NCBI GenBank assembly: GCA_963822985.1
Contig: CAWGJU010000014.1
Span: forward strand, 280,696-344,695
DNA: 64,000 nt
Direction of reading: 5' to 3'
Origin: Thermohalobaculum sp963822985
GTDB lineage: Bacteria; Pseudomonadota; Alphaproteobacteria; Rhodobacterales; Rhodobacteraceae
Positions 1 to 9,672 of the stretch are shown here, piece by piece; position 1 is the stretch's first letter; each line of letters starts with the position of its first letter. The translations under genes and the position numbers were made by a program. The notes below the pieces were generated by a model. The model did no database searches and had not been told where the DNA came from. It was given only the letters and a program-made list of their open reading frames with translations.

Positions 1-2216
1 TCGCCCAATTTCCGCGTCGCGAGTTCGCCTTCTCCGTCCGCGACGTAGGCGCGGAGGATGCCGAACAGGAGCTGCCGTAGCTCATCCTCGCAGTCACCTA
101 GCCCGCCCGCCCGGACGTGCTCCGCCCGCTCCTCCCTGGTTTTCGGGGGCAGCACGAACAACACGTACGCCAGGACGTCGAAGAGGTCGCTGTCTGGCGC
201 GTCAACGAGCCGGCGGACGTCGTCCAGCCGGTCGTGATCATAGCCGCGGTCCGACAGCTGCTCGAGGAACTTCTCTCGATTATCCGGGTCGCTCCAAACA
301 CGGCGAAGCTGGTCCTCGTCAGCAACAAAGGCGGAGAGGTCGCCGAAGAGTCGCTGCAGGAACTCGATGGCGGACATCGGTCGACCATCCGGGCCCCAGT
401 AGGTTGTTGTTGCCACGTAGCGGATGTTCCGCGCCTTGCCGTCGGCGAGCTTCACCACAATCTTCGCCGGAGCCGGTTCAGGATCGGAAATAATTCCGCC
501 CTCTCCATCATCTTCGTCGGGATCATCTTGCGGTTGTCGAGGGGTCGGTCCGGCGACGGGGGGCTGAACCGGATCTTCCGGTTCACCGTCCCATTCGGGA
601 TCGTTGAAGTTCTCGTGGGCTCGCACGAAATCCCAGATGGTGAAGAAGTCCTTGCCCTCGTAGACGCGCGTGCCGCGGCCGATGATCTGCTTGAACTCGA
701 TCATTGAGCGGATCGGCCGCATAAGGACGATATGCCGGATATTCCGCGCATCCACGCCGGTCGAGAGCTTCTGCGAGGTCGTCAATATGGTCGGGATCGT
801 CTTGTCGTTGTCCTGGAAAGCCCGCAGGTATGCCTCCCCGAAGTCGCCGTCGTTCGCGGTGACCCGGTGGCAGTAGTGCGGGTCGGCGCTCGTTTTCACC
901 TGATTAATTAGATCCCGGACCAGGGCGGCGTGGGCTTGGGTAGCGCAGAATACCAGAGTTTTCTGGCGCTGATCCATCTGGCTCATGAACTCGCGCACGC
1001 GGCTCAGCTCGCGCTCGGGGATCTCGATGATCCGGTTGAAGTCGTCCTCGGTGAACTTGCGCCCCGCCTCGACCTCGCCGCGGATCACGTCGTCGGTCGG
1101 ATCATAGACGTACTCGTCGATGGTGCTGGCCATCTGGCGGACCTTGAAGGGCGTCAGGTAGCCGTCCTCGATCCCCTCCCGCAGGGCATAGGTGTACACG
1201 GGCTCGCCGAAGTAGGCGTAGGTGTCGGCATTGTGCTTGCGCTTGGGCGTCGCCGTCAGGCCGAGCTGCACGGCGGGGGCGAAGTGCTCCAGGATCCTCC
1301 GCCATGTGCTCTCATCCTGGGCGCCGCCGCGGTGGCACTCGTCGATCACGATGAAGTCGAAGAAGTCGGGCGGGTAGTCGTAGAAGATCGGCTCGCCCTC
1401 GCCGGTCATGAAAGTCTGGAAAATTGTGAAGAAGATGCTGGCGTTCGTCGGCACCCGGCCGCGGCGCTTGCGCAGCAGATCGGGATCGATCCGGGCAACG
1501 GCATCGGCTGGAAAGGCGGAGAAGGCGTTGTAGGCCTGATCGGCGAGTATGTTGCGGTCCGCCAGGAACAGGATACGCGGCCGGCGGACGGGCTCGCCGG
1601 CGAGGCTCCACTGGGCGTGGAAAAGCTTCCAGGCGACCTGAAAGGCGATTGAGGTCTTGCCGGTCCCGGTCGCCAGCGTCAGCAGGATGCGCCTGTCGCC
1701 GCGGGCCACCGCCTCGAGAACTGCCGTGATCGCCTTGTGCTGGTAGTAGCGGGGCTCCCACTTGCCGCCGTCGGTCTCGAAATCTACGCCGCCGAAGGCC
1801 TCCCGCCAGAAGTTGTCATCGGCGAAAGTACGGTCCCAGAGGTCCTGCGGCGACGGGAAGGGAAGCGCGAGGTCGTCGTCCTCCTTTCCGGTCTGCATGT
1901 CGCACTCGAACCACTGCAGCCCGTTCGAGGCGTAGGCGAAGCGGGCGCCAAGCCGGCCGGCATAGTCCTTGGCCTGCCCGACCCCGTCCCGGTGGCTGAG
2001 ACCTGCCCGCTTGGCCTCCAGCACGGCCAGCTTGTGACCCTTGTAGAAGAGGACGTAGTCGCAGGAGAGGCCCTTCCCGCGCCTACCGCCTGTCTGGATG
2101 CGGCCCGGGCAGATCACCTCGCGCCTGATGCGAGAACCATCCACCGCGCCCCAACCGGCGGCCGCCAGCGCCGGGTCGATGCGGTTGGCGCGGGTGTCAG
2201 CTTCGGTCTCGGTCAT
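1..2216 (-). CDS. hsdR: Type I restriction enzyme subunit R (HsdR), 3' end outside window
   Basis: This is the motor and nuclease subunit of a type I restriction-modification complex. It translocates DNA using ATP and cuts unmethylated DNA. About 738 codons are open from the ATG at 2216 to the window edge, so the C-terminus is missing. An N-terminal PD-(D/E)xK nuclease is visible: Asp53 in SCDYVLFYKG, then Glu68 and Lys70 in LAVLEAKR. The SF2 helicase follows, with Walker A TGTGKTS near residue 185, the DECHRGG box near 292, motif III LTATPKR near 320 and QIIGRGTRVY further on. It starts 4 bases after the hsdS stop, so it is the last gene of an hsdM-hsdS-hsdR operon. No stop or frameshift is seen, unlike in its two partners. 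Without working M and S it should be unable to find targets. Confidence 0.95.
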   Translation of the reverse strand, partial: MTETEADTRANRIDPALAAAGWGAVDGSRIRREVICPGRIQTGGRRGKGLSCDYVLFYKGHKLAVLEAKRAGLSHRDGVGQAKDYAGRLGARFAYASNGLQWFECDMQTGKEDDDLALPFPSPQDLWDRTFADDNFWREAFGGVDFETDGGKWEPRYYQHKAITAVLEAVARGDRRILLTLATGTGKTSIAFQVAWKLFHAQWSLAGEPVRRPRILFLADRNILADQAYNAFSAFPADAVARIDPDLLRKRRGRVPTNASIFFTIFQTFMTGEGEPIFYDYPPDFFDFIVIDECHRGGAQDESTWRRILEHFAPAVQLGLTATPKRKHNADTYAYFGEPVYTYALREGIEDGYLTPFKVRQMASTIDEYVYDPTDDVIRGEVEAGRKFTEDDFNRIIEIPERELSRVREFMSQMDQRQKTLVFCATQAHAALVRDLINQVKTSADPHYCHRVTANDGDFGEAYLRAFQDNDKTIPTILTTSQKLSTGVDARNIRHIVLMRPIRSMIEFKQIIGRGTRVYEGKDFFTIWDFVRAHENFNDPEWDGEPEDPVQPPVAGPTPRQPQDDPDEDDGEGGIISDPEPAPAKIVVKLADGKARNIRYVATTTYWGPDGRPMSAIEFLQRLFGDLSAFVADEDQLRRVWSDPDNREKFLEQLSDRGYDHDRLDDVRRLVDAPDSDLFDVLAYVLFVLPPKTREERAEHVRAGGLGDCEDELRQLLFGILRAYVADGEGELATRKLG

Positions 2217-3116
2217 GCGGTCAGGTCAGTTCGCCTGCAAAGGCTTTCTGAAGAAGGGATTGCCGGAGGCCTGAAATGTCGGCGAGCTTGCGCTCGTAGT
2301 TCAAGCGCAGCTCCGTCGTGCTGTCCCACAGCAGATCGTGAGTTTCAACGGCTTGCGTCTGCTTGCTCAAATCGGGAAGTTTTATCTGAAATCGTTTCAG
2401 ATCTCTGGCCGATAAATTCGGTTGAGCTGCTCCACCGGCGTGCGTTTTGATCATCTCTCTGCACGTTTTCGACTTCAAGTACATCCCAAGGTAGTCCGTT
2501 AGTATACTATCGCCAGCCCTGAGAATCACCAGCGATGACGCTATTGCGCCTAAGCCGTCTCTGTCTACTTTTCCGAACTTCCCGAGCGAACCGCGTAGGC
2601 AGAACAAAAGGTCGTCTTTATTTACTTTACCCTTCGATAGACGATGGTAGTGCTGTTCCGGAATGAAGTTCATCTCCTTCCAGATTATCGCACCTTTCTC
2701 GAGGTGGCCCGCATTGATGAAGGGAACCCCTTCAGGAACGAAGGCCTTGCGACCGGGGTAGTTCCTTCCTCGATCACCGTTCTCGAGCCGACAGATGTTG
2801 CCCAGTCGGGTCTGCACTCCAGCATCACCGTGCTCCATGATGCGGTCCAATCCGGCTTCGAACAGCGCGTCTGCATCCGCTATGTTGGCCTTGGCATGGG
2901 CGCGGGCGCGGTCGAGGGCGGCGAAGGCCTGATCGAGCACCGCAACGATCCGCTTCTGCTCCTCCACCGGCGGCAGCCGGATCGGCAACTTCGCAAGCAT
3001 GTCCTTCGAGATCACCGTTTGCGCTGAACCGAGGGAGCCGCTGCGGAGTCTCTCCACAGTGCCATGAAGGTAGTAATGGAGGTAGAACTGATCCAGAATC
3101 TTCGGTTTTGGCCTAA

Positions 3117-4049
3117 GAACCTGTCCTGAAACTCCTTGAGTCTCTGGAATTGTTTGTGATTCTGTGTCCGGCGCCGGGGAGCGATGGAGGCGTCGGATGT
3201 GGAGTGGGGAAGATCGCCAGAGATATGGTCGGCGGGGGCTGCGCTACCCGAGCGATCTGAGCGATGCGGAGTGGGCGCTGATCGAGCCGCACATCCCGCC
3301 CGCGAAGCGCGGCGGGCGGCGACGCGAGGTCGATGTGCGCGAGGTTCTGCAGGGCGTGCTTTACGTGCTCGAGACCGGCTGTCAGTGGCGGCATCTTCCC
3401 AAGGACTTTCCGCCGCGCAGCACGGTCTGGGCGTATTTTGACCTGTGGCGCTACGACGGGACGCTCGATCGCATCCATGAGACGCTCTACGCGGCCCTGC
3501 GCGAGGCGGAGGGCCGCGCGCCCCAGCCCAGTGCGGCGATCGTCGACAGCCAGACGGTCAAATCGGCGGAAAAAGGGGGCGCAAACCGCAGGAAACGGGC
3601 TTTGACGCGGGCAAGAAGACCAAGGGCGTCAAGCGCCATGTGCTCGTCGACACGCTCGGCCTGATGCTGCGCGTCGTGATCCACCCCGCCAATTTGCAGG
3701 ATCGCGACGGCGCCGCGCTGGTGCTCGACAAGCGCACGCGGCGGCGCTTTCCCTTCATCGAGACCGTGTTCGCCGATCAGGGCTACCAGGGGCCGAAGGC
3801 CGCCGAGACCATCGCGTCGGCCGGCAGATGGCGTCTGGAGATCGTGCGCCGCGAACCCGGAACGAAGGGCTTCGCCGTGCTGCCAAAACGCTGGATCGTC
3901 GAGCGCACCCTGTCTTGGATCAGGCGCAACCGCCGCCTCGCGCGCGACTACGAGCACCTCGCCCGAACGGCGGAAGCCCTCGTCAAGCTCGCCATGATCA
4001 AGATCATGCTACGCCGCTTGGCACGCTGAGAAACTTCCAGGACAGGTTC
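3117..4049 (+). mobile_element. Complete IS5-family (IS427-group-like) insertion sequence, 933 bp
   Basis: The ends are inverted repeats: GAACCTGTCCTGAAAC at 3117 and, read on the other strand from 4049, GAACCTGTCCTGGAAG. Both ends are flanked by the same TAA (3114-3116 and 4050-4052), a short TA-containing target duplication of the kind made by the IS427 group. The element is complete and carries one transposase gene. It lies in hsdS, opposite to the direction of hsd transcription. The perfect frame restoration on removal suggests recent insertion. Confidence 0.93.
3197..4029 (+). CDS. IS5-family transposase, made by -1 frameshifting
   Basis: This is a DDE transposase that moves the surrounding element. 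The first frame begins at ATG 3197 (MWSGEDRQRYGRRGLRYPSD) and has the N-terminal domain typical of the IS427 group and the first catalytic Asp in AIVDSQTVKS. The frame then changes at the run A5G5 (3570-3579). A -1 slip gives GGRKPQETGFDAGKKTKG, followed by HVLVDTLGL, FADQGYQG (second Asp) and ERTLSWIRRNRRLARDYE (Glu region), ending at TGA 4027-4029. Slippage at an A-G run is the known expression mode of this group, so the shift is probably functional rather than damage. Confidence 0.9.
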
Positions 4050-4343
4050 TAAGGGCGGCGACGCTGCGTCCAATGGCGCAGTCCTCGCCAAGATTGATCT
4101 TACCGCACGTGGCTCCAACTACGCACACGAACACATCCGAGCGCTTGCCAAGCTTCTTCGGATCGATTGTCCACTCGCGAATAATCGGCCGCACATCGCT
4201 GAACTCGCCAGCCTTGACGAATGGTGTGCCCTTCCCGCTCTTGTTACAGTCCCTTCCGGCTGGTGCTTGGCCCATGATAATCGAAATTGCTTCGCCGAGG
4301 GGCCTCACCTCACGGGCAGGCGCAGGAAGCTCACTCTGATCCT

Positions 4344-5796
4344 TCACAGCATCCCCCGGATGTCTTCGAGGATCTGCGCCGTCTCGGCGTCGCGCGCCAG
4401 CATAGCGTCAATAATCTCCTCGGGGCTGCGCAGCGGCGCCTCCTCGGGCGCGTTGGGGTTCTTCACCGAGAGGTCCCAGGTCGCCCGGTCGAGGTCGGCG
4501 ACATCCACCGTCCAGCTCTTCGGGCTGTCCGCCCGCCGGGACTGGAGCGCCACGAATTCCGCGAGGTCGTCATCGTTCAGCGGATTGGTCTTGCCAAGGG
4601 AGCGTCCCGGGTCGAGCTGGTAGTACCAGACGGAGCGGGTCTTCGCCCCCTTCTCAAAAAACAGCACCACCGTCTTGACGCCCGCGCCCTGGAACGTGCC
4701 GCCGGGGCAGTCGAGCACGGCGTGTAGGTTGCAGCTCTCGAGCAGCTCCCTGCGGAGCGCTGTGCTGGCGCCATCGGCGTTGCTGAGGAACGTGTTCTTG
4801 ATGACCACCGCGCCGCGGCCGCCGGCCCGGAGTTTGCGGACGAAGTGCTGCAGGAAAAGGTAGGCCGTCTCGCCCGTGCGGATCGGGAAGTTCTGCTGAA
4901 CTTCCCGACGTTCGCCGCCGCCAAACGGCGGATTAGCCAGCACGATGTCGAAGCGGTCCTTCTCCTGGAAGTCCATCACGTTCTCGTTCAGCGAGTTGGT
5001 GTGGACGATGTTCGGCGCCTCGATCCCGTGCAGGATCATGTTCATGACCCCGATGACGTAGGCGAGCGACTTCTTCTCCTGCCCGAAGAAGGTGTCGCGC
5101 TGCAGGGTCTCGTACTCGCGATGCGGTCAGGTCGGGCCGGCGCATGTACTCCTAAGCCTCGCAGAGGAAGCCCGCCGAGCCGACGGCGCCATCATAGATC
5201 GTCTCGCCGATATTGGGATCGACTACTTTGATCATGGCGCGGATGAGCGGCCGCGGCGTGTAGTACTCGCCCCCGTTGCGGCCTGCGTTGCCCATGCGGC
5301 GGATGCGCGTTTCGTAGAGGGTGGACAGCTCGTGGCGCTGGGCCTGGGTATTGAAGGACAGCCCGTCCACGATCTCCAGCACGTCGCGGAGGATATAGCC
5401 CGAGCGGAACTTGTTGCGCAGCTCGGTGAAGACCTCGCCGATCTTGTACTGGATCGTCTGCGGGCCGGTGGCGGAGCGGCGGAAGGAGCCGAGGTATGGG
5501 AACAGCTCGTTGTTGACGAAGGCGATCAGGTCGTCGCCGACCATCGCGGCATTGTGGTCGAAGCGGCCGTCGTCCGTCTTCGGCGCGGCCCAGAGGTCCC
5601 ACCGGAAATCGCCGTCGATGATCGGCTCGTAGTCCTTGCCGTCCAGCTCCGCCCGGTCGCGGCGCTCCGTTTCCAGGTCGTGCAGGTATTTGAGGAACAG
5701 GACCCAGGAGATCTGCTCCACATAGTCCAGCTCGTTCGCGATCCCGTCTTCCGCCCGCAGGTCGCGCTCGATCTGGTTGAAGGCGTTCTCGTACAT
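4344..5796 (-). pseudogene. hsdM: Type I RM DNA methyltransferase HsdM, nonsense plus frameshift
   Basis: HsdM transfers a methyl group from S-adenosylmethionine to adenine. I chose the ATG at 5796 because the product MYENAFNQIERDLRAEDGIA starts like family members; in-frame codons reach 5922. The N-terminal helical domain and the first half of the methyltransferase domain are read to GSAGFLCEA. There TAG (about 5152-5154) stands where Tyr is expected; it is followed in the same frame by EYMRRPDLTAS. An extra base near 5120 then shifts the frame. The rest (FFGQEKKSLAYVIG, catalytic motif LANPPFGG, NPPF type) continues to the TGA at 4344. Two separate lesions make this a likely pseudogene, although assembly error cannot be excluded. 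Confidence 0.85.
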
Positions 5797-5960
5797 TTCC
5801 CTGCCCGCTCGCTGCCCCCGCCGGTTCTCGCCGGCTTTCCTTATTGAAGCATCTACACTCGAATGTGTCACGGGTGAGGCGATCCCTCGACGGGTCGGCC
5901 GTCGAGCGTGCCACTGCAACACTGGTTGACTAACGGACTTTTACGCAACATAGATGTGAG
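5797..5960. other. Intergenic region between divergent hsdM and integrase
   Basis: This 160-base stretch separates the divergent hsdM and integrase genes, so both promoters should lie here or in the repeat next to it. In-frame codons of hsdM extend into it to 5922, but no better start or ribosome site was found. A 9-base match, ACATAGATG, occurs at about 5949 and again at about 7237, next to the far end of the integrase gene. That is too short to call an attachment-site pair. Confidence 0.4.
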
Positions 5961-6017
5961 CCGAGCAAGCTGCAGCCGCGATAGACCCGAGTAAGCTGCA
6001 GCGGCGATGGAGCCGAA
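5961..6017 (+). repeat. 26-bp tandem repeat directly upstream of integrase start
   Basis: Two 26-base units, 5961-5986 and 5987-6012, differ at four positions. Each begins CCGAG(C/T)AAGCTGCAGC. A third unit starts (CCGAA) and is cut off by the integrase ATG at 6018. The second unit also supplies the GGAG ribosome site at 6009-6012. Repeats this close to an integrase could be binding sites for the integrase or its excisionase, but that is inference from position alone. Confidence 0.7.
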
Positions 6018-7241
6018 ATGTCAGTCCGGAAGCGCGCATGGACCACCGGCAAGGGCGAGGCGAGGTCTGCCTGGATCGTCGACTACATCGACCAGAAGGG
6101 CGTGCGCCGCCTGAAAACGTTCAAGCGCAAGAAGGACGCCGACGCCTTCGCGGCCACCGCGAGCGTCGAAGTCCGCCGCGGCGAGCACGTGGCGGATAGC
6201 GCCACCCTCAGCGTGCGAGAGGCTGGCGACCTCTGGCTCACCAGCTCGGGCGAGGCGAAGCTGGAGCGCACGACGGTTGACCAGTACCGGCAGCACCTCA
6301 ACCTCCACATCGCGCCGTTCCTCGGCCGCGAGAAGCTGTCTCGGCTGACAGTCCCTATGGTCCGCGAATTTCAGGACCGACTTCGGGAGAATGGCAGATC
6401 AGCGGCGATGGTGAAGCGCGTGACCGTCAGCCTGGGCAGCATCCTTGCAGATGCGCAGGAGCGTGGGCTCGTGGCGCGGAACGTGGTGCGCGAAATCTCT
6501 CGGCGACGAACCAAGGGGCAGGCCCGGCAAGGCGAGCGGCGCCAGAAACGCAAGCTTCAGGTGGGCGTAGACATCCCCACGCGCGAGGAGATCCGCAACA
6601 TCATCGCGGCCGCAGCGGGCCGCTGGCGACCAGTGATAGTGACGGCGATCTTCACCGGCCTGCGCGCCTCAGAGCTGCGCGGCCTACGTTGGTCTGACTT
6701 GGAATTCGACAAGGCCCGGCTGCACGTTCGTCAGCGGGCTGACCGCTACCACGTGATCGGGATGCCCAAGTCGGGCGCCGGCCAGCGCACGCTGCCGCTG
6801 CCTCCGCTCGTGTTGAACACGCTGAGAGAGTGGAAGTCGGTCTGCCCGCGCCTGAAGGGCGAGTTGCACTTCGTTTTCCCGAGCGGCGCCGGCAAAATCG
6901 AGTACCACGGCAACATCGTCACTCGCGGCTGGATCCCGACGCAGCTAGCGGCTGGTGTGGCGGTGGAAACCGGCGAAGAGCGCGAGGACGACGCGCCGGT
7001 CCTCAGGGCCAAGTACACCGGGCTGCACGCGCTCCGGCACTTCTATGCCTCCTGGTGCATCAATCGGCGAGCGGACGGCGGGCTCGAGCTCCCGCCGAAG
7101 ATGGTGCAGGAACGGATGGGGCACTCGTCGATCACGATGACGATGGACGTCTATGGCCATCTCTTCCCAACTCAGGACGACACCGAATCACTAGCTGCTG
7201 CCGAGCGCGACCTCCTCTCTCCCGGGCTCAGCGCGACATAG
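6018..7241 (+). CDS. Tyrosine recombinase / phage-type integrase, intact
   Basis: This 407-residue site-specific recombinase cuts and rejoins DNA with a Tyr nucleophile. A core-binding SAM-like domain spans about residues 65-155. The catalytic domain has Arg216 (FTGLRASELRG), the HxLR box at 337-340 (HALRH), His369 (MGHSS) and Tyr379 (VYGHLF). The GGAG ribosome site lies 5 bases before the ATG, inside a 26-bp tandem repeat. Upstream and divergent is the hsd operon; downstream and convergent is a second, broken integrase. It may have mobilised a genomic island carrying hsdMSR, but no attachment site or tRNA is recognisable in the window. Confidence 0.93.
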   Translation: MSVRKRAWTTGKGEARSAWIVDYIDQKGVRRLKTFKRKKDADAFAATASVEVRRGEHVADSATLSVREAGDLWLTSSGEAKLERTTVDQYRQHLNLHIAPFLGREKLSRLTVPMVREFQDRLRENGRSAAMVKRVTVSLGSILADAQERGLVARNVVREISRRRTKGQARQGERRQKRKLQVGVDIPTREEIRNIIAAAAGRWRPVIVTAIFTGLRASELRGLRWSDLEFDKARLHVRQRADRYHVIGMPKSGAGQRTLPLPPLVLNTLREWKSVCPRLKGELHFVFPSGAGKIEYHGNIVTRGWIPTQLAAGVAVETGEEREDDAPVLRAKYTGLHALRHFYASWCINRRADGGLELPPKMVQERMGHSSITMTMDVYGHLFPTQDDTESLAAAERDLLSPGLSAT

Positions 7242-7265
7242 ATGCAACATGAGGTCAATTTTATC

Positions 7266-7776
7266 TTTATCTGGCAAGCAGCTTGACGGACTCGGAAGGC
7301 GTAGTGCCGCTCCGTCGCGGTCACGCTCTCATGCCCGAGAAGGAGCTGGACCTGGGCGTGCGACCAGCCCCGATCCTGCAGGCAGCGGCACCCGCAGGTG
7401 CGCCTAAGATCATGCCACTTCACGTCTTTCAGCCCTGCGGCCTTTGCCGCCGTTTTGAAGGCCTTGAGCTCGCCGTCCGCCTTCACCCACACCCAGTCCT
7501 GCCCTTCGGCGACCCGGAGGTGGCGCGGAATTTGTGATACTGTTTGTGTCGCCTTCTCGCTCAGGGGCACTTCACGTTTCTTGCCGCCCTTGCCGATCAC
7601 GGTCACGCGCTTGCGCGCCATGTCGACGTCTGACCAGCGCATGGAGAACTGCTCCTCGAGGCGCATCCCGGTCTCGATGGCGAAGGTGATGGACTCGGCC
7701 AGCCCGTGCACCCGCTTGTCCTTCTCGACGCGCGCCGCAGCGGTCGCCAGCAGCAAGGCTTCCTCCGCATGACTGA
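7266..7776 (-). pseudogene. C-terminal half of a second tyrosine integrase, split by IS630
   Basis: This is the catalytic half of a recombinase on the minus strand. Box I Arg is in ETGMRLEEQFSMRW, the HxLR box in WHDLRRTC, and the final His and Tyr in LLGHESVTATERHYAF. The natural end is probably ESVKLLAR followed by TAA at 7266-7268, reached after removal of one extra C. At 7777-7778 a TA marks the IS630 insertion point. The missing N-terminal half lies on the other side of that element at 10496-10700. Joining both halves gives a continuous integrase apart from a one-base frame offset. Confidence 0.85.
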
Positions 7777-7918
7777 TACGGCCGGCCCATGGAGATGACT
7801 CTGGGGATTCTCAAGCCGGCGGAAATGTGATACCAACGCTCCGTGAGCTGGACTCTCGCAGGGGATTCCCAAACGGCTGCCGTCATGATTTACCATGAAG
7901 AACAGCGGGAGGTTCTTC

Positions 7919-8481
7919 ATGGCGGCGGCGATCGGACTGAGGGGCGACTACACGGCGGATGACCTGCGGCGGCTGGCGAAGGCGAGCCGGGACGCGAAGC
8001 AGACGCGTCGGCTGCTGGCGCTGGCGGCGATCTACGATGGCGCAAGCCGGACGGATGCCGCCCGGACCGGCGGGGTCGGTTTGCAGGTGGTGCGCGACTG
8101 GGTGCTGCGGTTTAACAGCTCGGGGCCGGCGGGGCTGATCGACCGGAAGGCGCCCGGCAAGGCGGCCCTGCTGACATCCGAGCATCGGTCGGCGCTGGCG
8201 CAGGCGGTGGAGGGCGGCCCCGTGCCGTGGCGCGACGGTGTGGTACGCTGGCGGCTGGTCGATCTGGCGGCCTGGCTGCGAGACGAGTTCGGGATCACCG
8301 CGAGCCGGCAGACGCTCGGGCGCGAGCTCCGGCGGATGGGCTACCGCAGCCTCTCGGCGCGCCCGCAGGCACACGGCCAGGACCCGGAAGCCATGGAGGC
8401 GTTTAAAAAAGCTTCCCGACCGCCGTCGCGGAGATCCGCGACCGCCACGCTCGCGGCAGGCAGATCGAGGTCTGGTTCCAG
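7919..8481 (+). pseudogene. IS630-family transposase, N-terminal part (interrupted)
   Basis: The start is the ATG at 7919, six bases after GGGAGG. A helix-turn-helix region (LLALAAIYDGASRTDAARTG) is followed by a winged-helix-like segment (WRLVDLAAWLRDEFGITASR, WRL motif). At 8402-8411 the sequence TTTAAAAAAG lets the ribosome slip -1, after which the frame reads SFPTAVAEIRDRHAR then GRQIEVWFQ. IS630 members commonly use such a site. The gene is cut right after WFQ by the IS110-family element, and its DDE half resumes at 9984. Confidence 0.85.
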
Positions 8482-8538
8482 ATGCTATGAGGCGGGGACT
8501 TGCGGATGATGGCGGCCCCTCAACCGATGGAGCCGCAG

Positions 8539-9672
8539 ATGTCGACGATCCTTCCCGCCACCGAGACCACCGTCTACCTCGCACTTGAACTGAGCTGTTC
8601 GAGTTGGCTTGCCGCCGTCCGGCTGCCGGGTCGCGACAAAATCGTGCTGCACAAGATGGAGGCCGGCGACACCGCGGCGCTGCTCGCCTTCATCGCGACC
8701 CAGCGCGCTCGGGCGCGGGCGCTGACAGGCGTCGCGGTCGAAGTCGTCTCCTGCTATGAGGCGGGCCGCGACGGCTTCTGGCTGCACCGGCTCCTGCTCG
8801 CCAACGACGTGATCAACCATGTCGTCGAGCCGACCAGCATCCTGGTCAACCGAAGGGCGCGGCGGGCCAAGACCGATCGGCTCGACGCGCAGGGCCTGCT
8901 TCGGGTTCTGGCGGCGCGTCATCAGGGCGATCACCAGATCTGCAGCGTCCTTCGCGTGCCAACGCCCGCGGAGGAGGATGCCAAGCGCCCGCACCGCGAG
9001 CGCGAACACCTCGTGCGCGAGCGGGTCCGGATCGAGAACCGCATCGAGGCGCTCCTGGTCACGCAAGGCATCCGCAAGCGGCCGTCCCTGCGAACCTGGG
9101 ACAGCGATCTCGCCGTGTTGCGCACGGCCGATGGACGCGCGCTACCGCCGTGTCTGCGTGCGGAGATCGGCCGCCTCAAGCGCCGGCTCGTCCACACCAG
9201 AGACCTGATCCGGGAGATCGAGGCGGAACGCGCGTCCGCCTTTGAGGACGCGCCGCAAGACGAGACCGGTCGCAAGATCGTGGCGCTCTCCGGCATTCGG
9301 GGCGTCGGCGACAACTTTGCCGCCGTGCTGACCCGCGAAGTGTTCTATCGCCGCTTCCACAACCGCCGGCAGCTCGCGAGCTATGTCGGCATCGCCCCGA
9401 TGCCGCACCAGAGCGGGACGATGGATCGGGACCGAGGGATCGGGCGCGCCGGGAATCCTCGGGCGAGGACGGCTCTCATCCAGCTCGCCTGGCTGTGGCT
9501 GCGCTATCAGCCGGAAAGTGCGCTCGCCCGGTGGTTCCGCGAACGTGTCGGCGCGCTGGCCGGTCGCACCCGGCGGATCGCGATCGTCGCCATGGCGCGG
9601 AAGCTCCTGGTTGCGCTCTGGCGCTACGTCGAAGCGGGAGTCGTGCCGGAAGGCGTCGCTTTCAAGGCGTAG
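8539..9672 (+). CDS. IS110-family transposase (DEDD)
   Basis: This is a 377-residue recombinase of the IS110 family, which uses a RuvC-like DEDD domain plus a C-terminal domain with a serine. The ATG at 8539 follows GGAG by about seven bases. The N-terminal domain shows TTVYLALELS and AKTDRLDAQGL. The C-terminal Transposase_20 domain shows SGIRGVGDNFAAVL, then YVGIAPMPHQSGTM with the candidate catalytic serine and GIGRAGNPRART. The gene looks intact. Family members are guided by an RNA encoded in their own non-coding end. Confidence 0.92.
   Translation: MSTILPATETTVYLALELSCSSWLAAVRLPGRDKIVLHKMEAGDTAALLAFIATQRARARALTGVAVEVVSCYEAGRDGFWLHRLLLANDVINHVVEPTSILVNRRARRAKTDRLDAQGLLRVLAARHQGDHQICSVLRVPTPAEEDAKRPHREREHLVRERVRIENRIEALLVTQGIRKRPSLRTWDSDLAVLRTADGRALPPCLRAEIGRLKRRLVHTRDLIREIEAERASAFEDAPQDETGRKIVALSGIRGVGDNFAAVLTREVFYRRFHNRRQLASYVGIAPMPHQSGTMDRDRGIGRAGNPRARTALIQLAWLWLRYQPESALARWFRERVGALAGRTRRIAIVAMARKLLVALWRYVEAGVVPEGVAFKA

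Larger units (their letters stand above)
2221..4347 (-). pseudogene. hsdS: Type I RM specificity subunit HsdS, split by an IS5-family insertion
   Basis: HsdS carries two target-recognition domains that set the DNA sequence methylated and cut by the complex. The N-terminal part starts with GTG at 4347 (GTGA overlap with the hsdM stop) and runs to 4053. The C-terminal part runs from 3113 to a TGA at 2221-2223. Removing 3117-4049 and one copy of the 3-bp flank TAA rejoins the reading frame exactly, giving ...SVAALRPKPKILDQFYLHYY... and a protein of about 396 residues, the usual HsdS length. The conserved end-of-domain helices (for example PPVEEQKRIVAVLDQAFAAL) are intact. The gene was therefore whole until the insertion. 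A shortened C-terminal product could start at an internal codon near 3057, but that is speculative. Confidence 0.93.

Noticed and set aside
5949..7245. Attachment-site pair ACATAGATG flanking the intact integrase
   Set aside because: Nine bases of identity is too short and the flanks differ. Not enough to claim att sites.
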